A stretch of DNA of 64,000 bases from Nocardia brasiliensis ATCC 700358 (GCF_000250675.2 NC_018681.1:7812001-7876000); one strand, 5' to 3'; counted from the first letter of the stretch, positions 1 to 8,097 are shown. Program-made: numbers and translations. Notes: generated by a model from the letters alone, not told the origin.

Positions 1-461
1 CGGTGCCCGCGTGGCACGCCGATCTCGTCGTGCTGACCGACGCGCTGATGCCGGACCCGCAACTGCTCGACGATCTCGGCCTGCATCGCGTCGCTCACCT
101 GCCGGTCCGGATCCGCGACGGGCGCGGCGTGGTCGGCCCGCTGGTACTGCCGGGCGCGACCAGCTGCCTGCGCTGCGCCGACCTGCTGCGCGCCGACCAC
201 GACGCGGACTGGCCGCATCTGGCCGCGCAACTGCTCGGCCGGGTGGGTCACGCGTCGCCGGCCCGGATCGCGGCGACGGCGGCGCTCGCGGTCAGCGAGG
301 TCGAAGCCGTGCTGGCCATGTCGACCAGGCGGGAACTGGCGATCTTGGACAGCACCCTGGAGCTGGACCTCGATACGCACCTGATCGACCGGCGGCGCTG
401 GCCGCGGCACACCGCGTGCTCGTGTCACGAAATAACGGTGGACCTGCGTGAACAAACCTGA
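1..461 (+). CDS. C-terminal part of a TOMM-type cyclodehydratase / leader-binding protein homologue (5' end outside window)
   Basis: The reading frame is open from the window edge to the TGA at 459-461, so only the last ~152 residues are present. The segment GPLVLPGATSCLRC followed by a DxDWP stretch and LAAQLLGR resembles the C-terminal half of ThiF/YcaO-associated 'TOMM precursor leader peptide-binding' proteins found in actinobacteria. In M. tuberculosis the equivalent position upstream of the AarF-like kinase is Rv3196, a conserved hypothetical. No precursor peptide or YcaO gene is visible here, so a bacteriocin role is not supported. The family call rests on partial sequence and is moderate. 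Confidence 0.55.
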   Translation, partial: VPAWHADLVVLTDALMPDPQLLDDLGLHRVAHLPVRIRDGRGVVGPLVLPGATSCLRCADLLRADHDADWPHLAAQLLGRVGHASPARIAATAALAVSEVEAVLAMSTRRELAILDSTLELDLDTHLIDRRRWPRHTACSCHEITVDLREQT

Positions 462-615
462 AGGTGGTTACCCCGCAGGGCGTTTCGAGATGGTCCGGAC
501 GGCTCCGCGCGAGCTATGCTGCATAGAGGTTCACGTGACCGGGCTCACAACCACAGGCGGCGTCGATTCAAGATTGCCGTGGCTAAGTAGCGGCTCCTTC
601 CGCCATGATGGGTAG

Positions 616-1959
616 GTGTCTGAGATCGTGCGCCGTCGCTCGTCCCGCAACGCCAAGTTGGCCAAGATTCCGCTCGGCATCGCCGGGCGCGCGGCCGTGG
701 GATTCGGGAAGAAGCTGGCCGGCGGCGACAAGTCCGAGATCAACGCACAGCTGAACCAGAAGGCCGCCGAACAGCTCTTCACCGTGCTCGGTGAGCTCAA
801 GGGCGGTGCGATGAAGTTCGGCCAGGCGCTCAGCGTGATGGAGGCCGCGGTTCCCGAGGAATTCGGCGAGCACTATCGCGAGGCTCTCACCAAACTGCAG
901 GCCGCCGCGCCGCCGATGCCCGCCGACACCGTGCACCGGGTACTGGACCAGCAGCTCGGCACGCAATGGCGGCAACGATTCCAGGAGTTCGACGACACCC
1001 CCGCCGCCTCGGCCAGCATCGGCCAGGTGCACAAGGCGGTCTGGTCGGACGGGCGGACCGTCGCGGTCAAGGTGCAGTACCCGGGCGCCGACGAGGCGTT
1101 GCGCGCGGACCTCAAGACGTTGTCCAGGATGACCGGACTGCTCGCGTCGGTGATCCCCGGCGCCGACGTGAAGCCGATCCTCGCCGAGATCACCGAGCGG
1201 ACCGAGGAGGAACTCGACTACCGCAACGAGGCGACCAACCAGCGCGCCTTCGCGAAGGGTTTCGACGGGCACGCCGAGATCGTGGTGCCCAAGGTGGTGG
1301 CCAGCGCGCCGAAGGTGATCGTCACCGAATGGCTGGACGGCACCCCGGTCTCCGCGATCATCAAGGCGGGCGCCGAAGACCCGGAGGGCAGCCGGGCGCT
1401 GCGCAATCGGGTCGCGGGCCTGATGGGCCGCTTCCACTTCTCCTCCCCCGCGACCGTCGGGTTGCTGCACGCCGACCCGCACCCCGGCAACTTCATGATG
1501 CTGGGCGACGGCAAGCTCGCCGTCATCGACTTCGGCGCGTGCGCTCCGCTGCCGAACGGGTTCCCACCCGTTCTCGGCCGGATGCTCGCGCTCGCGGTGG
1601 ACGAGCGGTTCGAAGAACTCACCGATCTGATGTACGACAACGGCTGGGTGATCCCGGGCCGCACCGTCACCCACCAGGAGATCGCGGACTACCTGCGTCC
1701 GTTCACCGACCCGATCCGGTCCGACTCGTTCCATTTCACCCGCCGCTGGATGCAGCGGGTGGCGGGCAAGGCCTCCGACATCTCCAGCGCGGAGATGAAA
1801 ACCGCACGCGCCCTGCAACTTCCGGCCGAATACGTGATGATCTTCCGGGTGCTGGGCGGTTCCGTGGGCATCCTCGCCCAGTTGGACGCCGAACTGCCCT
1901 TCATGAAACTGGTTCGCACCTGGATGCCCGGTTTCAGCGCCGAGCGCACGGCCAGCTGA
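616..1959 (+). CDS. ABC1/AarF/UbiB-family atypical kinase
   Basis: The 447-residue protein has the family signatures: a KxGQ motif as KFGQ near residue 68, the nucleotide loop ASIGQVH near 133, the lysine in VAVKVQYPG near 150, HADPHPGNF near 286 and a DFG triad near 306. ABC1-family members act as ATP-dependent small-molecule kinase-like proteins, with UbiB and mitochondrial COQ8 as the best-known examples. Synteny points to Rv3197, which has been linked to drug tolerance in mycobacteria. The GTG at 616 has a poor ribosome site but gives an N-terminus rich in basic residues as in homologues. Its substrate is unknown; electron-carrier (menaquinone) metabolism is a guess from family membership. 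Confidence 0.85.
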   Translation: MSEIVRRRSSRNAKLAKIPLGIAGRAAVGFGKKLAGGDKSEINAQLNQKAAEQLFTVLGELKGGAMKFGQALSVMEAAVPEEFGEHYREALTKLQAAAPPMPADTVHRVLDQQLGTQWRQRFQEFDDTPAASASIGQVHKAVWSDGRTVAVKVQYPGADEALRADLKTLSRMTGLLASVIPGADVKPILAEITERTEEELDYRNEATNQRAFAKGFDGHAEIVVPKVVASAPKVIVTEWLDGTPVSAIIKAGAEDPEGSRALRNRVAGLMGRFHFSSPATVGLLHADPHPGNFMMLGDGKLAVIDFGACAPLPNGFPPVLGRMLALAVDERFEELTDLMYDNGWVIPGRTVTHQEIADYLRPFTDPIRSDSFHFTRRWMQRVAGKASDISSAEMKTARALQLPAEYVMIFRVLGGSVGILAQLDAELPFMKLVRTWMPGFSAERTAS

Positions 1960-2064
1960 CCCGCCGAGCGACTCGGCCCGGGTGACCTGAGTTCCCAGGT
2001 CCGGCAAGGACAGTCGGATAGCCTCATGCGGTCGGGTCGGCTCCGTCGGCGAGGGGTGATGGTC

Positions 2065-2475
2065 ATGTCCTGCACCAACCGGATCGTCGTCCTATCGATC
2101 AGCGCGGCGGTGCTGCTGATATCGCCGCAGACCGTCGCGGCGGCCGCCGACGACGCCCCCTCGGTGCTCGCGCTGACCGTGGGCCGCGGGGTGTCGATCG
2201 CCGCCGCCGAACGTCGCGCCGTCACCCTCACCTGCACCCCGTCGATCGGCGGTACACATCCGAACGCGGTGGACGCCTGCCGGGCGCTGACCGACGCCGA
2301 CGGCAATATCCGGGCGCTCGCCGCCTTCACCGTGCCGCCGCGCTGCCCGCAGAACTTCGATCCGGTCTACGCCACCATCGATGGCGTCTGGCGCGGTGCC
2401 CCGGTCAGCGATCACGGCGTCTTCTCCAACATGTGCGTGCTGCAGGCGACGACGGTCGCCGTCTTCAACTTCTGA
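2065..2475 (+). CDS. Secreted subtilisin-inhibitor-like (SSI family) protease inhibitor
   Basis: A signal peptide (residues ~1-27, ending AAAA) precedes an SSI-fold domain beginning LALTVGRG. Four cysteines are spaced 15, 22 and 30 residues apart, matching Streptomyces SSI (disulfides C35-C50 and C71-C101), and the family tail DGVWxG ... VFxF is present. The reactive loop reads RCPQNFDPV where SSI has MCPMVYDPV, so the P1 residue two after the third cysteine is glutamine and P1' is asparagine. ATG 2065 is preferred over ATG 2026 because GAGGGG at 2051-2056 lies 8 nt upstream and the signal peptide then starts cleanly. The usual role is inhibition of extracellular subtilisin-type serine proteases; the target here is unknown. 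Confidence 0.85.
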   Translation: MSCTNRIVVLSISAAVLLISPQTVAAAADDAPSVLALTVGRGVSIAAAERRAVTLTCTPSIGGTHPNAVDACRALTDADGNIRALAAFTVPPRCPQNFDPVYATIDGVWRGAPVSDHGVFSNMCVLQATTVAVFNF

Positions 2476-2569
2476 CGCGCGGGAAGCGTTCCGATCACCG
2501 TGACGTAAACACGGGCCTTCTGTGCCACACAGCCGACAATGTGCAGAGCGAAGGAGAGAGGCTGGATTG

Positions 2570-3175
2570 GTGCGGAACGAGAGCGGCGACCCGGCCAGAT
2601 GGGCCGGGCTCGGCGATGTCGTGCACGACCGCAGGCGTGCCGCGCGGCTGACGCTGGCCACCATGGCCGCGAAAACGGAACTGTCGCAATCGTTTCTGAG
2701 TCAGCTGGAGAACGGGCGCACCAACACCAGTCTGCGCTCGCTGCAACGCATCGCCGACGCGCTCGGCACCACCGCCACCGAACTGCTCGCGGCCGCGGAC
2801 AACGCGCCGGGCGCGGTGCTCGTGCGCGCCGGGGACGGCGCGCTCGAACAGGCTCAGACCGACAACGACGGCTCGGTGCGGTCGCTGGTACACGGCGCCC
2901 GAGATCTGCGGGCGCTGGAATTCACCGGCGGAACCGGCCGGGGCGGGCGCGAATTCACCCATCAGAACGATGAATTGATCTACGTGGTCTCCGGGACCAT
3001 CACGCTGGTCGCCGACGGCGAGGAGCTGACGCTGTCCACCGGAGACACTTTCTACTGCGGGTCGGGCGTGCGCCACCGCTGGTGGGCGCACACCGACGAC
3101 ACCACGACACTCGTGCTCGCCGTTGCCGACGGGCTGGCGGTCCGCCGGGCACCGAACCGGCCCCGGCGAACCTGA
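2570..3175 (+). CDS. XRE-family transcription regulator with C-terminal cupin domain
   Basis: The N-terminal helix-turn-helix spans residues ~14-70; the segment LSQSFLSQLENGRTNTSLRSL is a typical XRE recognition region. It is joined to a cupin domain in the last ~90 residues, with HQNDELIYVVSG and GDTFYCGSGVRHRW as the barrel strands. This HTH-cupin architecture is common in regulators whose cupin senses a small metabolite. AAGGAGAG at 2551-2558 precedes a TTG (2567) and a GTG (2570); either may be the start. It stands alone between the inhibitor gene and convergent whiB7, and an inverted repeat follows the stop. No target operator could be recognised, so its regulon is unknown. Confidence 0.85.
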   Translation: MRNESGDPARWAGLGDVVHDRRRAARLTLATMAAKTELSQSFLSQLENGRTNTSLRSLQRIADALGTTATELLAAADNAPGAVLVRAGDGALEQAQTDNDGSVRSLVHGARDLRALEFTGGTGRGGREFTHQNDELIYVVSGTITLVADGEELTLSTGDTFYCGSGVRHRWWAHTDDTTTLVLAVADGLAVRRAPNRPRRT

Positions 3176-3203
3176 CCCCCGAAACCACTGCAGCACAACG
3201 CAA

Positions 3204-3238
3204 ACGAGCCGCCCACCGGGCAACGGCGGGCGGTTCGT
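3204..3238 (+). terminator. Hairpin after the XRE-cupin gene
   Basis: ACGAGCCGCCC (3204-3214) can pair with GGGCGGTTCGT (3228-3238), with one G-U pair, 28 bp after the stop codon. There is no long T-run, but the position between convergent genes fits a terminator. Confidence 0.55.
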
Positions 3239-3323
3239 CTGCTTTCTCGTTCGTTGGCTCGGCCCGTGTCAGGACCAACCGAATCGAGCACATCGACCGG
3301 AGGGAGGGAAGTCACTCCCGGAT

Positions 3324-3644
3324 TCATGCCGGGACCGCGACCTTGCGCGGACGACCGCGCGGGCGCTTACGGGCGATGACGACACCCTGTTCGAAGATCT
3401 CGCCTCCCCAAACACCCCACGGCTCACGCCGATCCATGGCGGCCGTCAGGCAGCCCTTGCGGATCGGGCAAGAAGCGCACAGCGCCTTGGCCTGCTCCAG
3501 TTGGACCGGGCTCTCGGCGAACCAGAGATCGGGGTCTCCAGCTCGGCACGGCACGTCCTTGACCTCCCTGGCCCGGGTAGTCGTGGCCACGGTTCGGCAT
3601 GTCACGTCAGTAGTGGCTTGTGGCCATTCCTGGGCGGTGAACAC
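3324..3644 (-). CDS. whiB7: WhiB7, redox-sensing transcription activator of intrinsic antibiotic resistance
   Basis: This is a 106-residue WhiB protein. It has four cluster-binding cysteines (one in VPCRAGDPDLWF, then CxxCPIRKGC), the GVWGG turn that contacts the sigma factor, and a C-terminal AT-hook RGRPRK, which distinguishes WhiB7 from other WhiB paralogues. WhiB7 binds SigA and activates promoters with an AT-rich element just upstream of -35, inducing resistance genes when translation is inhibited. The start is GTG 3644 with AAGGAG 6 nt upstream. It is somewhat longer at the N-terminus than mycobacterial WhiB7. The ~550-nt leader (to ~4198) is described separately. Gene order next to uvrD2 matches M. 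tuberculosis Rv3197A. Confidence 0.95.
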   Translation of the reverse strand: MFTAQEWPQATTDVTCRTVATTTRAREVKDVPCRAGDPDLWFAESPVQLEQAKALCASCPIRKGCLTAAMDRREPWGVWGGEIFEQGVVIARKRPRGRPRKVAVPA

Positions 3645-3689
3645 GTCGTTCTCCTTCAGCTCGTTGCAGCGGTTCGTTTCGTTGTTTCC

Positions 3690-3743
3690 GCGAAACCGAG
3701 GCCGGCCGGCTGAAGGGCCGAAAAAGATTGGCCACGGTTTCGC
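3690..3743 (-). promoter_or_regulatory. Candidate antiterminator pairing in whiB7 leader
   Basis: On the transcript, GCGAAACCGTGGCC (complement of 3730-3743), which includes the 3' arm of the terminator, can pair with GGCCTCGGTTTCGC (complement of 3690-3703) with a single mismatch out of 14. This pairing is mutually exclusive with the terminator stem. A second segment inside the upstream ORF (3822-3830) can pair with the terminator 5' arm region (3749-3758) with one bulge. Function is inferred from complementarity only. Confidence 0.6.
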
Positions 3744-3762
3744 TTCGTGCGATCCGTGGCCA
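3721..3762 (-). terminator. Intrinsic terminator (attenuator) in whiB7 leader
   Basis: A perfect 9-bp stem, TGGCCACGG / CCGTGGCCA on the minus strand (arms 3754-3762 and 3729-3737), has a 16-nt loop and is followed by AATCTTTTT. It sits 76 nt upstream of the whiB7 start and 24 nt after the stop of the upstream ORF, so transcripts from the distal promoter would end before whiB7 unless the stem is prevented from forming. Confidence 0.85.
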
Positions 3763-3785
3763 GGAGGTCTGGGAGGGAGCTTTCC

Positions 3786-4130
3786 CTACCTAGGTATTCG
3801 ACATCTCTGTCGAGTCCTGATCACGATCGCTGGGTGTGCGGGGCGGAGGCGCGTTGCCTGCAGATCCGCCGGCTCATAGCCGGCTTCTGCTGCGATGACG
3901 ACGACGTCGTCTGCCTTCTTGAAGACAGACTTGTGCCAGCTACCCGCGTTGGGCCCGTCCTGAATACGGGTGGTGCAGACGGCGTCATGCATCTCAGCGA
4001 GATGTGCTTGCGCGCCGAATGCGCCACGAATTTCGGACAGACCGATCCCCTGCAAGGCGAGGATCCCCCGGGAGGCGGACATGGGTGAATTCACCGCAAC
4101 GTCGCTGCCGCTGAAGAATGTGATGCTCAC
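3786..4130 (-). CDS. Putative 114-codon upstream ORF in the whiB7 leader
   Basis: GTG 4130 is preceded by an exceptionally good ribosome site, AGGAGGGAGG (4136-4145). The ORF stops at 3786, 24 nt before the attenuator stem. Its body has reasonable codon use (for example the stretch FKKADDVVVIAAEAGYE), but the last eleven codons are almost all rare for this genome: AGG, ACT, CGA, AGA, TGT, CGA, ATA, CCT, AGG. Upstream ORFs coupled to terminators are established for whiB7/wblC leaders in mycobacteria and Streptomyces; those are shorter. I recognise no protein family. It may act mainly as a translation sensor, with the rare-codon tail holding ribosomes over the antiterminator segment, or it may also make a functional small protein. 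Confidence 0.65.
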   Translation of the reverse strand: MSITFFSGSDVAVNSPMSASRGILALQGIGLSEIRGAFGAQAHLAEMHDAVCTTRIQDGPNAGSWHKSVFKKADDVVVIAAEAGYEPADLQATRLRPAHPAIVIRTRQRCRIPR

Positions 4131-4204
4131 GTCTGCCTCCCTCCTAATCTCGTTGTGTCCTGTTGACTGGCCGCGCCGGGATGACCTCCCGGTGCGTAAA
4201 ACCC

Positions 4205-4243
4205 ACCATAGGCAAGTGCGCCGAAGCACACAACCTATTTTCT
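4205..4243 (-). promoter_or_regulatory. whiB7 promoter with AT-rich WhiB7-type upstream element
   Basis: On the minus strand the -35 is TTGTGT (4228-4233), the spacer 17 nt and the -10 TATGGT (4205-4210), with an AT-rich AGAAAATAGG (4234-4243) immediately upstream of -35. An AT-rich block at this place is the known signature of WhiB7-SigA promoters, so autoactivation is likely. The element overlaps the uvrD2 stop codon. Predicted transcript start is about 4198. Confidence 0.7.
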
Positions 4244-6419
4244 ACCTGCGGTTTTGGGGTCTTGCGCGCAGCCGCGACGCGATGATCGCGAGCACGTCCG
4301 CCCCGTACTGCTCGAGCTTCTTCGCGCCGATCCCGGCGATCGAGGCCAGCGCAGCGTCGTCACCTGGGAGTTGTTCGGCGATCGCGGTGAGGGTGGTGTC
4401 GGTGAACACCACGAACTCACGCACCCGCAATGTCTCCGCCTTCTCCGCCCGCCACTCCTGCAGAGCGACCAGCAGCTCGGCATCGAGTTCCGCCGGGCAC
4501 CGACGACAGCGGCCAAGCATAGTCGCATAGGTGCCGATGAGCGGCTTCGCACAGACCCGGCAGGTCGGGCGCACGCCTTTGCCCGCGTTCTCGGTGACCG
4601 GCGCGGCGATCCGCGAGGCCGGGGAATCGTCGGGTACCAGGCCGTTCAGGAACCGGGAACGCCGCCTGGTGCGCCGCTTCCCCTCGCCCCACGCCAGCGC
4701 CCAGGACAGTTGCAGATGTTCCCGCGCCCTGGTCACGCCGACGTAGAGCAGGCGCCGCTCCTCTTCGAGCGCGGCCTCGTCGGCGACCTTGCCGTCGCTC
4801 TCCAGCACGTGCGCGATCGGCATCGTGCCGTCGGCGAGGCCGACCAGGAAGACCGCGTCCCACTCCAGGCCCTTCGCGGCGTGCAACGACGCGAGCGTGA
4901 CACCCTGCACGGTCGGTGGGTGCCTGGCCTCGGCGCGCGCCGCCAGCTCCCGCAGCAGGCCGGGCAGGTCCAGGTCGTCGTCGTGGTCGACCAGTTCCTC
5001 GGTGAGCCGGACCAGCGCGACCAGGGACGACCACTTCTCCCGTGCCTGCGCGCCCGCGGGTTCGGTCGCGGTGAGCCCGACCGGCGCGAGCACCGCGCGC
5101 ACCAGGGTGACCAGCGCCGCGCCGCTGCGCGAGGCCGCGGGCAGGTCGTCGCGGGCCGCGGCCTGGCGCAGCACCGAGACGGCCTGACGCACCTCGGGAC
5201 GGGAGAAGAAGCCTTCGCCGCCGCGCACCTGGTACGGGATGCCGAGTTCGGTGAGCGCTTGCTCATAGCTCTCGGACTGAGCGTTGATCCGATACAGCAC
5301 CGCGATCTCGGCGGCGGGTGTGCCCGCATCGATCAGCCGCTTGATCGACTTGCCGACGGCGCTCGCCTCCGCGGGGCCGTCGTCGTATTCGGCGAAGACC
5401 GGTTCCGGGCCGTCCGGCCGCTGGCCGATGAGCTGCAGCCGGGTGCCCGCGATGCGTCCGCGCGCCACCCCGATCACCCGGTTGGCCAGCGAAACCACCT
5501 GCGGGGTGGAGCGATAGTCGCGTTCCAGCCGGATCACCGTGGCGTCGGGGAAGCGGCGGGAGAAGTCGAGCAGATAGCTCGGTGTGGCGCCGGTGAACGA
5601 ATAGATCGTCTGGTTGGCGTCGCCGACCACGGTCAGGTCGTCGCGGTCGCCGAGCCAGGCGTCGAGCACCCGCTGCTGTAGCGGGGTGACGTCCTGGTAT
5701 TCGTCGACCACGAAACTGCGGTAGCGGCCACGGAACTCGTCGGCCACCGCCGGATAGTCCTCGAGCGCCGCCGCGGTGTGCAGCAGCAGGTCGTCGAAGT
5801 CGAGCAGCAGGCCTTCGGGGGTGGCTTTGAGTTTCTCGTAGCCCGCGTAGACCTCGGCCACGCGCAGCGCGTCGTAGGGCGGCTCGCGCCGCTGTCTGGC
5901 CGCCGCCGCGGGATAGTCCTCGGGCGCGATGAGCGAAGCCTTCGCCCATTCGATCTCGCTGAGCAGGTCACGGATGCTGTCGGTGGCCGAGGACAGCCCG
6001 GCCCGGTTCGCCGCCTGCGCGACGATCGGGAACTTGCCATCGATCAGCCGCCATGGCACGTCGCCGACCACCTGCGGCCAGAAGTACTTGAGCTGGCGCA
6101 GCGCGGCCGCGTGGAAGGTGCGCGCCTGCACCTGGTTCGCGTCTCCGCCCAGGCCGAGCGCCCGCAGCCGGCCGCGGAGTTCGCCCGCCGCGCGGGCGGT
6201 GAACGTCACGGCGAGCACCTGGTCGGCCTTCACGTGCCCGGCCGACACCAGGTGCGCGATGCGGTGGGTGATGGTTCTGGTCTTGCCGGTGCCCGCCCCC
6301 GCGAGCACGCACACCGGACCCCGGGGAGCCCGCACCGCGGCGGCCTGTTCGGGGTCGAGAGAATCCAGCGCAGGGCCGGCGGGTTGGTGCGTGCTGGTTG
6401 ACGACACGGCACCCATCAT
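4242..6419 (-). CDS. uvrD2: UvrD2, superfamily I 3'-5' DNA helicase with HRDC domain
   Basis: The helicase core starts with LDPEQAAAVRAPRG and Walker A GAGTGKT (residues ~40-46), then VDEYQDVTPLQQ (motif II), GDANQTIYSF (motif III), a HAAKGLEWDAVF motif V and RRLLYVGVTRAREHL motif VI. A tetracysteine module (CxxC ... CxxC, residues ~616-640) and a C-terminal HRDC domain (~660-720) follow, the exact UvrD2 architecture of mycobacteria, where the enzyme is essential and the tetracysteine supports DNA unwinding. The frame opens to 6476, but starts there would overlap the divergent gene at 6468; ATG 6419 (or 6416) is preferred. Its stop codon lies within the whiB7 promoter region. Confidence 0.92.
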   Translation of the reverse strand: MMGAVSSTSTHQPAGPALDSLDPEQAAAVRAPRGPVCVLAGAGTGKTRTITHRIAHLVSAGHVKADQVLAVTFTARAAGELRGRLRALGLGGDANQVQARTFHAAALRQLKYFWPQVVGDVPWRLIDGKFPIVAQAANRAGLSSATDSIRDLLSEIEWAKASLIAPEDYPAAAARQRREPPYDALRVAEVYAGYEKLKATPEGLLLDFDDLLLHTAAALEDYPAVADEFRGRYRSFVVDEYQDVTPLQQRVLDAWLGDRDDLTVVGDANQTIYSFTGATPSYLLDFSRRFPDATVIRLERDYRSTPQVVSLANRVIGVARGRIAGTRLQLIGQRPDGPEPVFAEYDDGPAEASAVGKSIKRLIDAGTPAAEIAVLYRINAQSESYEQALTELGIPYQVRGGEGFFSRPEVRQAVSVLRQAAARDDLPAASRSGAALVTLVRAVLAPVGLTATEPAGAQAREKWSSLVALVRLTEELVDHDDDLDLPGLLRELAARAEARHPPTVQGVTLASLHAAKGLEWDAVFLVGLADGTMPIAHVLESDGKVADEAALEEERRLLYVGVTRAREHLQLSWALAWGEGKRRTRRRSRFLNGLVPDDSPASRIAAPVTENAGKGVRPTCRVCAKPLIGTYATMLGRCRRCPAELDAELLVALQEWRAEKAETLRVREFVVFTDTTLTAIAEQLPGDDAALASIAGIGAKKLEQYGADVLAIIASRLRARPQNRR

Positions 6420-6467
6420 GACAGTGCCCGCCGACAACTCTCGCGGCGTGACCAATACTGTCGCCTC

Positions 6468-7727
6468 GTGGCACACGACACGCCGTCAGTTGACGCTAGA
6501 CCGACCGACCGGCACGCGACCTGGATAGAACTGTTCTTCGACCTCGTCGCGGTCGCGGGCATCGGCCAGCTCACCCATCTGCTGCACCGCGGGCCCTCGC
6601 TGTCCGACTTCGCCCTGTATGTCCTGCTCTACCTGGCCTTTTGGACGGTGTGGGCGTGCATGATGCTGTACGGCAACATCGCCCGCGACCACACCAGGGT
6701 CCCGCTGATGCTCGCGACGATGCTCGGCCTCGGCGTGATGGCGAGCGCGGTGGCCGGGATACCGGACCGGCACGCGACCACGTTCGCCGCGGTGTACGTC
6801 ATCGTGCGCACCGTCGCCGCGCGCGTCTGGGGTCGCGGCACCTACCTGGTCGACTGGCCGATCGCGCAGCTGACCGTCGGCGTGCTGCCGTGGGTCGTCT
6901 CGCTGTGGGTGCCCGAACCGTGGAAGTACTGGCTGTGGGCCGCCGGCCTCGCGCTGGACATGTGGCTGATGTTCGCGGTCAGCGGCGACGGGATGATCAC
7001 CGGCGCGCAGGAGGCCATCGATCGCCGGTTCCGCCGCTCGCGTCGATTCCGCGACGTGGTGCCGCCGAAGATCAGGGCGGTGCACACCGACGCCGCGCAT
7101 CTCGGCGAGCGGCTCGGGCTGTACGTGATCATCGTGCTCGGCGAGGGCTTCATCGCGGTGATCGCGGCGGTCGGCGAGGTCACCTGGCACGCACGGGTGC
7201 TCGCTCTCGGGTTCGGCGCGTTCGTGATCCTGGCCGGTCTCTGGGCGCTGACGCTGTTGTACGGAATCGTGCCGAGATTGCTGACCGGCGACGATCCGGA
7301 CCACACGATGCCCAGGCAGTACGTCATGGCCATGCACTGCTGGATCACCGGCGCGATCGCCACCATCACGGCAGGCCTCGGGCTCGCCGTGGAACACGCG
7401 GAAGGTCACGTATCGACCGGGATCGGCTGGGCGCTGTGCGGCGGCGCGGCCGCGTATTTCGCGATCGTCGCGATCGGGGGCGCGCGCAGCGCCGCCGGGT
7501 GGCGCTGGGTGTGCACGTGGCCGCTGCCCGGCGCGGTGCTGGCGCTGGTGCTCGGCGCGTTCGGCCCGCAACTCGGCGCGCTCGGGCTGGTGTACGGCGT
7601 CGCGGCGCTGTTGCTCTGGGCGGTGCTGTGGCAGACCCGCGCGGACGGCAAGTGGCGCAAGGGTTCCGGTCCGGATCGCCCGCGCCGGCGGCCTCGGCAC
7701 GGTCTCGGGATCGACGAGGTGCTCTAG
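6468..7727 (+). CDS. LtrA-family (low temperature requirement A) membrane protein
   Basis: The 419-residue integral membrane protein opens with the family hallmark ATWIELFFDLVAVAGIGQL and has roughly ten to twelve hydrophobic segments. An internal HLGERLGLYVIIVLGEGF segment carries the second conserved family motif. The C-terminus is basic and cytoplasmic-looking. LtrA proteins were named from a cold-sensitive Listeria mutant; their transport substrate or biochemical activity is not established. It is divergent from uvrD2, with starts 48 bp apart, so the two share a short control region. The start is GTG 6468. It is not part of the usual mycobacterial order at this spot and may be a lineage-specific insertion. 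Confidence 0.85.
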   Translation: MAHDTPSVDARPTDRHATWIELFFDLVAVAGIGQLTHLLHRGPSLSDFALYVLLYLAFWTVWACMMLYGNIARDHTRVPLMLATMLGLGVMASAVAGIPDRHATTFAAVYVIVRTVAARVWGRGTYLVDWPIAQLTVGVLPWVVSLWVPEPWKYWLWAAGLALDMWLMFAVSGDGMITGAQEAIDRRFRRSRRFRDVVPPKIRAVHTDAAHLGERLGLYVIIVLGEGFIAVIAAVGEVTWHARVLALGFGAFVILAGLWALTLLYGIVPRLLTGDDPDHTMPRQYVMAMHCWITGAIATITAGLGLAVEHAEGHVSTGIGWALCGGAAAYFAIVAIGGARSAAGWRWVCTWPLPGAVLALVLGAFGPQLGALGLVYGVAALLLWAVLWQTRADGKWRKGSGPDRPRRRPRHGLGIDEVL

Positions 7728-7839
7728 CCGGTTCCCCGATCCCGCAGCAGGTCGGCGGTGAACGGCCGGGTCCGCGCACCCAGCGGGCCGAAGAACGCGC
7801 CGGTGGAACAGCAACGGGTTGTCCGGCGTTGAAAGATCC

Positions 7840-8097
7840 GTGACTGATGCGACGCCCGACCTGACGATGTACTCGACCACCTGGTGCGGCTACTGCCGCA
7901 GGCTGAAGACGCAGCTGGACGAGGCCGGGATCACCTATGTCGAGATCGATATCGAGCAGGATCCGGCATCGGCCGAATTCGTCGGCAGCGTGAACGGCGG
8001 CAACCACGTGGTGCCGACCGTGAAATTCGCGGACGGTTCGACGGCGACCAACCCGTCGCTGGCCGCCGTCAAGCAGGCGCTCGCCACACTCGCCTGA
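7840..8097 (+). CDS. mrx1: Mycoredoxin (glutaredoxin-like, mycothiol-dependent)
   Basis: An 85-residue thioredoxin-fold protein with the redox motif CGYC (C16-C19) in TMYSTTWCGYCRRLK, the cis-proline strand VVPTVKF and the family's DIEQDPxxAEFV segment. Mycoredoxin-1 reduces mycothiol-protein mixed disulfides using one attacking cysteine and is the actinobacterial stand-in for glutaredoxin. The position between uvrD2 and nudC equals Rv3198A. GTG 7840 gives the family's usual length; a TTG at 7819 would add seven residues with no better ribosome site. It is probably transcribed alone or from the LtrA promoter, the gap being 112 bp. Confidence 0.92.
   Translation: MTDATPDLTMYSTTWCGYCRRLKTQLDEAGITYVEIDIEQDPASAEFVGSVNGGNHVVPTVKFADGSTATNPSLAAVKQALATLA

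Noticed and set aside
583..2007. Minus-strand 474-codon frame opposite the AarF-like gene
   Set aside because: No recognisable domain; antisense shadow of a clear UbiB-family gene.
4254..5681. Plus-strand 475-codon frame opposite uvrD2
   Set aside because: Antisense shadow of uvrD2 with no family motif.
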